Shown in pieces: positions 1-10,635 of a DNA stretch of 64,000 bases. Both the position numbers and the translations under genes were made by a program. This DNA is from Salticus scenicus (taxonomy: Eukaryota > Arthropoda > Arachnida > Araneae > Salticidae). A model generated the notes under the pieces. It saw only the letters and a list, made by a program, of their open reading frames with translations, was not told where the DNA came from and did no database searches. The stretch spans positions 187,747,880 to 187,811,879 of the forward strand of contig OZ005656.1 of assembly GCA_963930645.1 (NCBI GenBank). The letters are read 5' to 3'. Numbering within the stretch: position 1 is the stretch's first letter; the number at the start of each line of letters is the position of its first letter.

Positions 1-453
1 ACCATCTCAACAGGTGGCGCTGCTACATGACGATTTCCACAATTTAAAGGAAAGCAATATCTCAGGTTCTATTGCAAATCATCAAACAAAACTTGATATG
101 TGAAAAGGCTATTATGAGACATTATACTGATTCAATTTGTATGCTTATCGACCAATAGGTGGCGCTGCTATACTACAAATTTCATCGATAACTTGTTGGG
201 TATATCTTAACGTCTGTGGCATATAACTGTACGATTCTTGATATGTGAGATAACCATTGCGAAAACATATTTTTTTAGATGTATAGGCGATAAGATTGTC
301 TTTGTTGGATATTTAGTGCTAGATTTCCCTAAGATGAAAATCGTTTGCATTCATCATGTTAAATAAGTTTAATAAATAATAGTTTTAATAAATTGTTCTC
401 ACTTAGTCAATTTGTACAGGAAAATATAGAAGAAAGTCTTGTGGTGGCCAAAC
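1..453 (+). repeat. H2 satellite-carrying element, 3' part
   Basis: Two tandem units of about 145 bp, each with AGGTGGCGCTGCT (near 12 and 157), a 'tatctcagtttcta' segment and a 'gtgagatggctattatga' segment. They are followed by a unique 3' region ending GAAGAAAGTC plus a GT-rich hairpin near 431-453. The same 3' end occurs at 17480-17505 and 22700-22730. The element is cut by the window start, so its 5' head is not seen. Helentron/DINE-like membership is inferred from the architecture shared with the H1 and H3 families. Confidence 0.6.
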
Positions 454-883
454 TATAGCTTTTTTTTTTTTTTCTTTCATTTTAAATAGTGCAGTTTAGA
501 GATACTAAATTGTAAAAGCAAGAAATTTCCCTTATAAATGTCGTATATTTGAATTATTTTGTAATATCCCTGTACATGAAACAATTATCCGAACTCAATG
601 AAAATTTTCAAATAATATCCCCGTGGGACATATACTTAGAATACTGAATATGGACTTTCTTCTAATATCTGTTTCTGAGTATTGCTGATAAATCTTCCTC
701 CCACACACGCACGCACAGAAAAAGAGAGAGAGAGAGTAAGATCAACTTCTAAAAACTGATCTTCAGATTCAAGAGTTCTCCAAATGTGTAATTATAACAA
801 ACAGCAGATTAAAAAAAAAATGATTGAAAAACAGCATTATTCTACCGGATACGTATTGTAATAGAAAATAAAGAACGGTAATG

Positions 884-918
<35 letters not shown>

Positions 919-949
919 GGAGTATATTGCAAAACAGTATTGAAGAATA
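454..949. other. unexplained AT-rich stretch with microsatellites
   Basis: Poly-T near 460-473, a GA microsatellite near 722-738 and a TA microsatellite near 885-915. No credible reading frame, RNA gene or TE terminus is seen. Confidence 0.5.
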
Positions 950-1160
950 TTTAAATCAGAAAAAATTTCAGCATTCTAATTATTGATTCCAAATTTATAT
1001 GCATTTCAAGTGACGAAGCGTTTTCGCACAATAAATACATAAAACTTCAAAGTTTTTATTTTTCACCTAGTAGAGACTGCCACTGTAAAGAAACGGGTTT
1101 TACAGGAAAAATAAAAGTAAGTTCGTTCAACAATTCATAGAGGTCTGCACTGGCTCAAGT
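950..1160 (+). repeat. dispersed repeat R3, copy 1
   Basis: About 200 bp containing 'ttcagcattctaattattgattcc', 'cgggttttacaggaaaa' and 'aggtctgcac' landmarks. The same landmarks recur in the same order at 7388-7580, so this is a dispersed repeat of unknown class. The termini are not clear. Confidence 0.55.
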
Positions 1161-1293
1161 ACGGACTTGTTTTATAAAGTAGTGAAATGGCAAAACAAAG
1201 ACAATTTTTTAAACTGCAATTTACGTGCGAGTTGGACTGGTAAAACACAACTGAATGTTGGATTTAAAACATGCAAAGTAAATAATATATATA

Positions 1294-2511
1294 CAGTGAA
1301 ACCTCTCAAGTTGGACACCCCTTTAAGTTGGACACCCCTATAAGTTGGACACTTTTTTCTCGGAACGGAATGTATCCATAGGATAAACATTATGTCCAAC
1401 CTCTATAAGTTGGACACCCCTCTAACTTGGAAGTTGGACATTCAAAAACTTTCCTAAGTTGGACACTTTTACCCAATGACACAGGGAAAAAAGTTATAAA
1501 AATTCCATTTTCTCACTTTTTTTTAGAAATCTTACTTATTCCTTGTAGAAATAGTTGTAAATATCTACAAAACAATGTTTCTTGTCACAATATATTCACC
1601 TCTGTCTCATCTTGTAAAAAAAAAAAAAAATTTTCTTCAATTGAAAACTTCACAAATTGCTCAATTTTGGCGCATAATGAAAGAGTCTTTCTTTTTCTTT
1701 GCGGGAATTGTTTTTGTCCCTTTCTCCAGGAAATATCCAGTAGAGAGCTTACAGGCATGTTTTGATTTAGACTGTTTTAAAATGAGCATTAGACAATACA
1801 TTTTGGTTGTTAGGGTTCCTCGTCATTTGTCCTTTTATTTTTCCTACGAACTTTTATTTGAGTGTATAATTGCACTAAACTTAATATGTGAGAGATATTT
1901 CTATGGTGAAAAAATATACTGATTCAATTTGGGTGCATATCAATCGACAAGTGCCGCTGCTATGCTGCAGTTTTCCCCGTTCACGGGAAAACTATATCTC
2001 AGTTTCTAGAGCGAATAAATTTACCAAACTTCATAAGTGAGATGGCTATTATGAAAATGAATGTTATCTTAATTTGGGTGTATATCGGTAGACAAAGTGG
2101 TGCTACTTTTAATCACATTCCCCGATTTTCTATATGACTATCACAGCGTTTATTGAATAAAATTGCACCAAAATGCATATATAAAATCTTTATTGTGAGA
2201 AGTTATATTGATTAAATTTCCGTGCATATTAACTGGTGGATGGCGCTGTTGATATATATATATAAAGTGTTATTATGGTCACAATGTACCAGTTTAAATT
2301 TAGATTTTAAATTGGCAAATTAATTATTTTTCGTCTATAAGTTATGAATACTTAATTATGTTATATGTAGACATGATTAAAAGTTAATAGGCATGCATAG
2401 ATACAATTTTATTAAATCGAAAAATGTAAGCACCCCTATAAGTTGGACACCTCTGTAAGTTGGACACTTTTTCCTGGAACCGTAGGTGTCCAACATAGAG
2501 AGGTTTTACTG
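1294..2511 (+). mobile_element. P1 pogo/Tigger-like non-autonomous element, copy A
   Basis: TIRs start CAGTGAAACCTCTC and end GAGAGGTTTTACTG, flanked by TA on both sides. Just inside each end the motif GTTGGACAC is iterated (about five times on the left, three on the right, in inverted orientation). The interior holds a poly-A tract, diverged H2-type satellite units (about 1870-2270) and no intact transposase. The short overlapping frames near 1427-1922 are not conserved in copy B and look spurious. The TA duplication and CAG...CTG ends fit the Tc1/mariner/pogo superfamily. The element pairs with an inverted copy at 3093-4306. Confidence 0.75.
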
Positions 2512-3092
2512 TATATATATATTTTTTTTCCAAAGTAATAATTAAGAATTTTGTGTATAATTTAATTTTTTTTAAGTTGGGAAAAGTAAAATAGTTTGGT
2601 GTGTCACTCACACGACTTTCTCTTACCCTGTATTTCCATACTATAAAGATAGATTGCAGATTATGTCGAAAGATCAATAAGGTAAGATAATAAAGATCAG
2701 TGTACTTAAAGAATAATCTAAAATAGATTTTTTCTTTCTCTTACCCATACGGTCGAGAAAGTATCGTTTTAGGGTCAAATTTTCGAACAAGAGTTTTTGT
2801 TATATTTACATGTTCTGAGGTCCCCTGAATAAGAAAATCATGTTTTTAGCGAATGGTCTGTGTGTTTGTTATCAGCATATCTCAAGAACAAATAGTAGCA
2901 GAAATTCCAAACTCGGTATTCTAAATGTGTATCATATAGGGATGCTACACTAAGCTTTTCGTTGAGATGAAGCAAATGGTTCGTGTACAGGGACCATCAA
3001 AAGTATTCAAATACATTACTTCTTTGGGGGAAATTGCAGGTAAGTAGAGTTTAACATCTATAGACTGCACTAAACCAAATGAAATGAATATA

Positions 3093-4306
3093 CAGTAAAA
3101 CTTCTCTAAGTTGGACACCTACGGTTCCAAGAAAAAGTGTCCAACTTAGAGAAGTGTCCAACTTATAGGGGTGCTTATTTTTCTTGGTTTAATTAAACTG
3201 TATCTATGCATGCTTTTTAACTTTTAATGACATCTACATATAATATAATTAAGTATCCACGACTTATATTCAAAAAATAATTAATTTGCCGATTTAAAAT
3301 TTAAATTTAAATTGTTACGTTGTGGCCATTATAATACTTTCTTTTATTATTTTTTATATAATAGCGCTACCTACCAGTTAACATGCAAGATAATTTAATC
3401 TATAGAGCTTCTCACAATAAAGATTTTGCACATGCATTTTGGTGCAATTTTATCCAATAGATGATGAGATAATCATGTGGAAAATCAGAGAATGTGAGAA
3501 AAAGTAGCACCACCTATATGATGATCTACACCCAAATTAAGCTGATATTCATTTTCATAACGGCCATCTCACATATGAAGTTTGGTGAATTTATTCACTC
3601 TAGAAACTGAGATATAGTTTTCCGGTGAATGGGGAAAACTGAAGCATAGCAGCAACACCTGTCAGCTGATATGCATTCAAATTGAATCAGCATCGTTTTT
3701 CACAACAAATCTCTCTCATATTAAGTTTAGTGCAATTATACACTTAAGTTATTTACTTGGTAGGAAAAATAAAAGGGATAAATGAAGAGGAACTCTACCA
3801 ACCAAAATGTATTTTCAAATGCCAATTTTTAAACAGTCTAAGTCAAAACCTGCCTGTAAGCTCTCTGTGGAATATTTAAAAAAAAAATGCAAGGATAATT
3901 CATGCAATTCAATAAAAAGAAAGATTCTTGCATTATGCACTAAATTACAGTAATTTGTGAATGTTTCAACTGAAGAAAAGAAGTATTTTTTATAAGATAA
4001 GACAGAGGTAAATATATTGTGACAAAAAACATTTTTTTTTTTTTTTTTGTAGATTTTTACAGTTTTTTCTACAAGGGATAAGTAAAATTTCTAAAATAAG
4101 AGTGAGAAAATGAAAGATTTATTTCTTTTTTTTCTGTCTCATCGGGTAAAAGTGTCCAACTTAAGACAGTATTTCACTGTCCAACTTCCAAGTTAAAGGG
4201 GTGTCCAACTTATAGAGGTTGGACATAATGTTAATCCTATGGATACATTCCATTCCGAGAAAAAGTATCTAACTTAGAGGGGTGTCCAACTTGAGAGGTT
4301 TCACTG
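3093..4306 (-). mobile_element. P1 pogo/Tigger-like element, copy B (inverted)
   Basis: Reverse-complement counterpart of 1294-2511 along its full length: same TIRs, GTTGGACAC arrays, internal satellite units and poly-A/T tract. TA flanks at 3091-3092 and 4307-4308. The empty-site sequence 'gaatatatattc' is visible in the uninterrupted H1 at about 11318-11330, which supports the insertion point. Confidence 0.75.
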
Positions 4307-4375
4307 TATATTTCTTGTAATAGAGATAGTCAACTGGGAAAAGAATTTTGTGTATGTAGGAGCCTCGCCTCCCCC

Positions 4376-4475
4376 TCCCCCCCCCCCCTGAGGGAAGTCC
4401 CCCCTCGAGGGGAGTAAATTTTTCATGATGGGTATCTTTCAAAAGAGCTCGCCAATACCTTTAAAACGAATGGTT
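4376..4475 (+). repeat. short dispersed segment with C/G-rich hairpin
   Basis: A poly-C run, 'gagggaagtcccccctcgagggga' and 'tttcaaaagagctc' recur in inverted orientation at 15870-15975, marking a dispersed segment inside the H1 3' half. Confidence 0.4.
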
Positions 4476-4928
4476 GAACCATCGATAATTTAAAATAAAG
4501 TTATCGACATTTTTCATTTTTAACAAAAAAAAAAAAAAAAAATGTAATATTGAGAATAAATTCAACTCTTTTTTATATATATTAAGTGTTATACTACTTC
4601 TCTAACATGAAAATCGTCTGCATTATCATAAAAGATATATTTTTTTTAATAATAATTTTAATAAACTATTTTTTTAAAACAGAATTATTTTTTAATGACC
4701 GAATTAAATTATATATAAATGTAGGTGCATTAATGAAACGGGTGTTGAGGGGGCGGCAGCCCCCTTACACAGAACTAATTATCATATAAAACTCTTCCGA
4801 AGCCTAATTGGAATTATTTAACGTAGGTTTACATAACAGTACTCGTTATCTTACCTCTTAATCTCCAACCTGTATTTATAGTATTAAATTTCAGGGTAAG
4901 AGAAAGTCGTGTGAGAGACACACCAGAC

Positions 4929-4965
<37 letters not shown>

Positions 4966-5062
4966 TAACTCTGCGTGAATTACTATTTCAACCCACATTA
5001 TGTTATAGTGCATCCATTTATTTATTTATTTACTTCCTTATTTATTTATTTATTTATTGAAG
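4929..5062. repeat. (TTA)n and (TTTA)n microsatellites
   Basis: An ATT/TTA trinucleotide run at 4929-4965 lies directly next to the H1 tail at 4927, and TTTA repeats lie at about 5015-5060. They separate the inserted H1 from the resumed host H1 copy. Confidence 0.8.
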
Positions 5063-5169
5063 GCTATTATTATTTTGCCTTCAAACTTGACAATCTTAAT
5101 TAAATCTTTCAAGTTGAAATCTAATGCGAACTTCAAAATACCAAATTTGACTTTCCTGCAGTTATTTAT

Positions 5170-6244
5170 GCTCCGACGATCCCCTCTATAATTGTAAACT
5201 ATGATTTTAATCTATTTTTAATTTAGTTGAAATCTAATATTTTACATTAATTACATCTTTAGAAAAATGAATATTATGTACCCAAGTTTCGGAGATCATC
5301 GTCCGGCAAGATAGATCCAGATTGAGGAAAAGAGAATTCACTCAAAATTACAAATTAAATTATTAATTAATTTATAAATTTAATTACAAATTAATACATT
5401 TATTCAACTGTAAATTTTATGTTAAACAATTCAATTCAATAAATTAAAATAAATTTTAATTAAAGTTCCCATTTTATTTTTATTTCCTCACAAAATAATG
5501 GGTCACTTACCCCCATTTGTAAATTGTTAAGAAGCAGGGATTGAAGGTTAATTTTCATAAAACATAGATTTAAATAGAAATAAACTCTTATCATAAGATT
5601 AATTAAGCTGAAATAAAGAAACTGTTTGCCCGCGAAAAAACATGTGATCGAGGGAAATCAAAGTTCAGGGATGATTAAGAGTCACGACCGGTCTAGAAGC
5701 TCCGAAATGCGAAAATTATGGGTTTTATGATAAAGAGTATTTGAGGTCTTAAAGTTCAGATTTTATCAAGACAACACAATAGAAGCAGTTAGATATATAT
5801 ATAGTGGGAAAAGAACGGAATAAGATATATCGAATCAAATCATTTTGTCTCCTGCCTTTTCTGTGTGTTAGCATTTTCATAAAGGGAGAAAGATGACCCA
5901 AGTGAAATGGGATACGTGCATTCTCCACCATTATTTTGTGAGGAAATAAAAATAAAATGGGAATTTTAACTTATTGAATTAAATTGTTTTACATAAAATT
6001 TACAGTTGAATAAAAGTATTAGTTTGTAACTAAAATGTGTAAATTAATAAATAATTTAATTTATTATTTTGAGTGAATTCTCTTTTCTTTAATCTGAATC
6101 TGTCTTGCCCGACGATGATCTCCGAAACCTGGGTACATAATACTTATTTTCCTAAAGATCTAATTAATGTAAAATACTAGATTTCAACTAAATTAAAAAT
6201 TTATTAAAATCAGTGTTTAAAATTATAGAGGGGATCGTCGGAGC
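5170..6244. mobile_element. foldback-type element with long TIRs and 6-bp duplication
   Basis: The left arm, 5170-5501, starts GCTCCGACGATCCCC. The right arm, about 5928-6244, ends GGGGATCGTCGGAGC and is its reverse complement with moderate divergence. The unique core of about 425 bp has no convincing frame. ATTTAT flanks both ends (5164-5169 and 6245-6250). The uninterrupted H1 at about 8950-8965 shows the empty site with one such segment. Long TIRs with a 6-bp duplication are known for Polintons, but no Polinton gene is present, so the class stays open. Confidence 0.75.
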
Positions 6245-7060
6245 ATTTATTTTTAAATTATGCTGGTAACAGATATACATACAGATCAACTGCTAAAAAA
6301 TTCGACTTTCGTATTCAGGTTACTTCACGAAAAAACAGAGCTGAAAATAGAACTTTAAAAAACACTTTGTTTACGATATGGGTATGAAAAATTAATTTCC
6401 CTTCCAGAGCAGTGTTCGTCGACATAGTAAAATGCAGCAAAGCACTTAACATTCAATAAAAATGAACGTTTAGCTTAATTTTGGGTAGTCCTGTATATAT
6501 TGTCTATAAACTACATGCACATCACATTGTGTACTTAAATTTAGTTTTATAGGAAAACCACCCAATATAAGATGAAATACACTTCCAGCAATTTCCAAGT
6601 AGAGCCCAAATTTATCCAAATACTTTGGGGAACCCTGTAAACGAATGATGAATGATTTCTGTATCCTAACTTACAAAAACATTCTTTTATGCATATTTAA
6701 TGAAAGAGAAAAAAAAAATCTTAATTGCATTTTTCTTGCAACTTATAAATGTGTTACACTGTACTTACGAGAAATTTTCCCCATAGAGTAACATATTTTA
6801 AATATGCACGAACTATTTGTTTAATCTCAACTGATGATTTAGTGTAGCATCCCTATATGATACAGATTTAGAATACCGAGTATGATTTCCTGCTATTATT
6901 TGTTCTAGAGATATGCTAAAAACAGACACAAGTACACAGACACACACACACACAGACCAACCAGTAATAACAAGATTTTCGAATTCAGGGACCTCAAAAT
7001 GAGTAAATATAACAAAAACTCAATTTCGAAAATCTGACCAAAAAAAAATCTTTGCAGTTA

Positions 7061-7387
7061 ATGTACATCATATTATTCCAAATAATTTTACATTTTTTAC
7101 CAAAACAACAAAAAATTAAACTTTCTGATCTGTGAATTCATGAAAAGGGTAAATCTTGTTTTGTATCTGATACTTAAATTCCAGAATTATCTAAATTATT
7201 ATTATTATTATTTTCATTTAATTTAATTTTTTTTAAATTTTTAAATTTACTTTTTAATCCATATTAGCAACAATTCAATCAAATTCTTTCGTAACAATTT
7301 AAAATAACATAAAATAATAAAAGGGTTAAAAAAAAAAGTCAAAAATGATTTTGTATAATTTACAAAATACAGGATTATACTAAAGAA
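7061..7387. other. unexplained AT-rich stretch
   Basis: Poly-A tracts and ATT repeats (about 7198-7212). I see no gene or element terminus. Confidence 0.4.
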
Positions 7388-7580
7388 CATTTGAAGGGGC
7401 CAATTTTCAAGCATTTTAATTATGGATTTTAAATATGTACGTATATTAAGTGACTCAACACCTCCACTAAATGAATAAAAAAAAATATATTCTTCACCTC
7501 GTACAGACTATCATTGTAAGGAAACGGGTTTTACAGGAAAATAAAAGGAAACTAATTCAATGATTATGAGGTCTCCACGG
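7388..7580 (+). repeat. dispersed repeat R3, copy 2
   Basis: Shares ordered landmarks with 950-1160, including 'gaaacgggttttacaggaaaa' split over two blocks, 'aagtgac' and 'gaggtct'. Class unknown. Confidence 0.55.
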
Positions 7581-7849
7581 GCCAACCCGTGTCGGGAAAA
7601 GTCTTCAAAATAAAGAAAAATTTCTATACACCTATTTCTTTAAACTTAAAACCAAAAAGAGCAATTGAAATAAATTTTAGAGTCAATTTGAATCCCAGCA
7701 AGGAAACTCTGGACATTTAGCCCACAGTTTATTTAACAAATAAGTTGATCATCATTAAAAGAGATATGTGTGTTATGTGCAAGCGATTGCATGTACCGAG
7801 CAAGGTCATGCATGAAATTACGTAAACCAAACAGGACCAGCTTCAGGAC
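7581..7849. other. unexplained stretch
   Basis: Moderately complex AT-rich sequence with no credible frame and no repeat I recognise in the window. Confidence 0.35.
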
Positions 7850-7851
7850 TA

Positions 7852-8125
7852 CACTGTAAAAAATAGGTTCTTAAAATTAAGTATATATTGTCTCAAAATA
7901 GCTCCGAAACAATATAAACTTAAATTTGAAAACCCATGTACTCATTTGTGAGTACATTGACATGTCAAACATGAGGATATTGGGATTCTTATTGGTCAAC
8001 CCCATTTTTGAGCCTGTCAATATACTCAAAAATGAGTACATGGGTTTTCAAATTTAAGTATATATTATTTCGGGGCTATTTTGAAACAATATATACTTAT
8101 TTTTAAGAACCTATTTTTTACAGTG
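7852..8125. mobile_element. TA-flanked palindromic MITE
   Basis: Begins CACTGTAAAAAATAGGTTC and ends with its reverse complement, with TA at 7850-7851 and 8126-8127. The arms of about 110 bp match closely; each carries 'ctcat/aaatgagtacatgggttttca'. The short core is 'ggatattgggattcttattgg'-like. Fits a Tc1/mariner-type MITE. Confidence 0.8.
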
Positions 8126-8127
8126 TA

Positions 8128-8612
8128 ATATTTGTCTTGTTTTTATTTGAAGTCGGAATGAATTTGAGCCTAAATATTTGATTTAAATTTTTGTCCACGC
8201 CAAGATTTGTAACATGCAGATAAAAACAAAGTTTTTTTCAAGATTTGGGGGGGGGGGGGAAGCTTGAGTCTATATTTTTAATTTTTACTTTGGGTCGGGT
8301 CGTAATTTCTAACATGCACACCAGTCTAAGTCTGATATTATAGACACGTGAAGGATCTCTAGTGATTAACCAAAAAAGTGTAATAAGAAAAGCCTAAAAT
8401 ATAATCTATTCGTTCTACAAAATTTTCTAATTATTTATCACCTGAGGATCGTATGCCTATTTTATTATTTGAGGTTTCTGTTGTGTTCTGAAAATAAATT
8501 CAAATAAATTTCAAATATATTTACTTGCATTATTTAATTTAAATTTTTTTTAGAGAAAATACATGCAATTTTTGGGCAGTTACATCTGAAAATGACTCTA
8601 TGTTAAAAATAA
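8128..8612. other. unexplained AT-rich stretch with poly-G run
   Basis: Contains a G run near 8248-8260 and two partly similar segments ('gagcctaaatatttgatttaaattt' and 'gagtctatatttttaattttt', each followed by 'aacatgca'). These may be a weak tandem duplication of about 120 bp. No gene seen. Confidence 0.35.
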
Positions 8613-9736
8613 CCTGGTATGTCACTCACACGACATTCTCTTACCCTGCCTTTCAATACTATAAAGAAAGATTGCACATTACGTCTTAATATTAATAGCG
8701 TAAAATAATAAAGTTCAATGTACTTTAAAATAACCTAAAATAGGTTTAGGAACAGTTTTATTTAACTTGTAAATTCTGTGTGAGAGGGGGGGGGGACTAC
8801 CGCCTCCTCAACCCCCCGTTCAATTATAGAGCATACAATTATTTAAGAAAAAAAAAATCAAGCCTGTTATTAATTTGCCTTCAAACTTACCAATCTTGAA
8901 CAAATTTTTAACTGGCAACCTAATACGGACTTCAAAATATTAAATTTGAATTTCCTGAATTTATTTGTTTTTAGGTAAGCTGATAACAGATATACAAACA
9001 GATCGAGAGCTAAAAATTGGACGTTCGTAATCAGGTGACCTCAAAACGTAATTTTATACAAAAGGTCAGAGTTGAAAATAAAAAAAAAATACTTTCTTTA
9101 CAGCATGCGTATGAAAAATTAATTTTGCTTCTTGAGCAGTGGTCGACGGCATAGTAAAATATAGCAAAGCTCTTCCATCAATTACATTCAATAGAATAGA
9201 ATGTTTAGCTTAATTTTAGGTAGTCCTGTATATTGTCTAAAATCAATATGCACTATAAACAATACTGTCTACTTAAATTCAGTCTTACTTTAAAAACATC
9301 TAACACAAAAGGAATTACAATTGCAGCAATTTCCAAGTATAGCCACAATATATGCAAATACTTTGGGTAACTCTGTAAATGAATGATGAATGATTTCCAT
9401 ATCACAATCTACATAAAACATGCTTTTATGCATGTTAAAGAAGAAAAAAAAAAGTTCACTCCGTCTTGTTTAAGACAGCCTATAGATCTTAAAGTGTACT
9501 TACCTGCAATTTCCACCATAGAAGTTATGTATTTAAATTATCTTGGTTGGGCCTGTACCCGAACCATTTGCATGATATTATTTGTTCTTGAGACATGCTT
9601 AAGACACACACATAGAGAGAGAGAGACAAACCGTTAAAAACATGATTTTTGGATTTAGGGGGGGAGGGGGGGGCTCAAAACGTGCAAATATAACAAGAAC
9701 TCGATTTAGAAAATTCGACCCCAAAACAATACTCTC

Positions 9737-9773
<37 letters not shown>

Positions 9774-9784
9774 TAAGAGAAAGT
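8613..9784 (-). mobile_element. H1 element, uninterrupted reference copy
   Basis: Reverse-strand tail (CTGGTATGTCACTCACACG ... TTCTCTTACCCTG) at 8613-8650. Head at the right: CCCAAAACAATACTCTCTC, a TA microsatellite, then GTAAGAGAAAGT ending at 9784. About 1.17 kb with no insertion, so it serves as the reference length for H1. A G-rich block at about 8785-8818 matches the G/C hairpin of other copies. No coding sequence; the 84-codon frame at 9383 is interior repeat. Confidence 0.7.
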
Positions 9785-10635
9785 AAAAAATTAAAAATAG
9801 AGTAATAATAGTAATTATTATTATTATTATTATTATAAAATATTCCATTTTCTTTTCTATAAAACATGATATATTTGCAAGATGAGAAAGTTTTCAGACA
9901 TACGTTTCAATTTAAGAAGTTGAAAAAGAGAACAATTCATTTTTATATTTTTACTCTATGCTGAACATTGTATATCATAACAAAAGTTTTCAAGCTTTAT
10001 TGCTGAAGCTTTTATGATAGTTTTTTCCTAAAAAGTTAATACAAAAATTTATAAATTTTTTTCTAATGAAATTTAAAAATTGATTTACGGTTTTACATTG
10101 TTGTAAAAGCTTTAATTTCTTAATATATATATATATATTTCAATTTCTTATATATTTTCAATAAATAAATAAATAAAATAAATAATTTTTTTTTTTCTTT
10201 TGTAAATTTACGAATAGAAAATATTTCTTGAACGTGCGAAAAATTAGATATTATAAATTGATAACAAAGTTAAAATAATAATAACTGCAATAATAATAAT
10301 AATAATAATGACTAAACTATATTATGTTGCGAAATACAGTAAAGATAAGCTAGTATTATAAGCTAATCATTTTCAAAGAAATTTCAATACAAACAATAAA
10401 ACTGTATATATATTCATTTACATGATTTACATCTTTTGAATTAAGAATTTTATCAAGTGTTTACATTAATTACAAATTACAAATTTGTATTGGTTATACA
10501 CTTTACTTTTTCATTTTCACAGTAATTTATCACTTAAACCATAAACTTTTCCCCCCTTTACTGTACTATCTTACTTATAGTATTACTTACCATTACTATC
10601 ATACATTGTTTATTGACTTAAACATTAAATATATT
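9785..10635. other. unexplained AT-rich stretch
   Basis: Microsatellites (ATT near 9815-9835, TA near 10124-10138, TAA near 10290-10308) in plain AT-rich sequence. No gene, RNA or TE end recognised. Confidence 0.4.

Larger units (their letters stand above)
2733..4927 (+). mobile_element. H1 element (plus), interrupted by P1 copy B
   Basis: Head: CTTTCTCTTAC ... GAGAAAGTAT, followed by 'gggtcaaattttcgaa', 'gaggtcccctgaat', a 'ctgtgtgtt' tract and 'tatctcaagaacaaatagtagcag'. Tail: CAGGGTAAGAGAAAGTCGTG plus a short hairpin and CACACCAGA at 4921-4927. P1 copy B splits it at 3093-4306, leaving about 0.98 kb. A G/C-rich hairpin (GGGGGC-GGCA-GCCCCC type) lies at about 4748-4765. It is inserted in the minus-strand H1 copy spanning 2596-7060. 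Confidence 0.7.
2596..7060 (-). mobile_element. H1 element (minus), host of three later insertions
   Basis: The 3' end in reverse is GTGTGTCACTCACACGAC followed by TTTCTCTTACCCTG. The body resumes at about 4966-5169 and again at 6245-7060. Removing the H1 plus copy (2733-4927) and the foldback element (5170-6244) leaves about 1.15 kb, almost the same length and order as the uninterrupted H1 at 8613-9784. The 5' head near 7030-7060 is degraded. No coding capacity. Confidence 0.7.

Noticed and set aside
1427..1922. Overlapping 112- and 115-codon plus-strand frames
   Set aside because: They lie within P1 copy A, run through its GTTGGACAC array and poly-A tract, and are not preserved in copy B.
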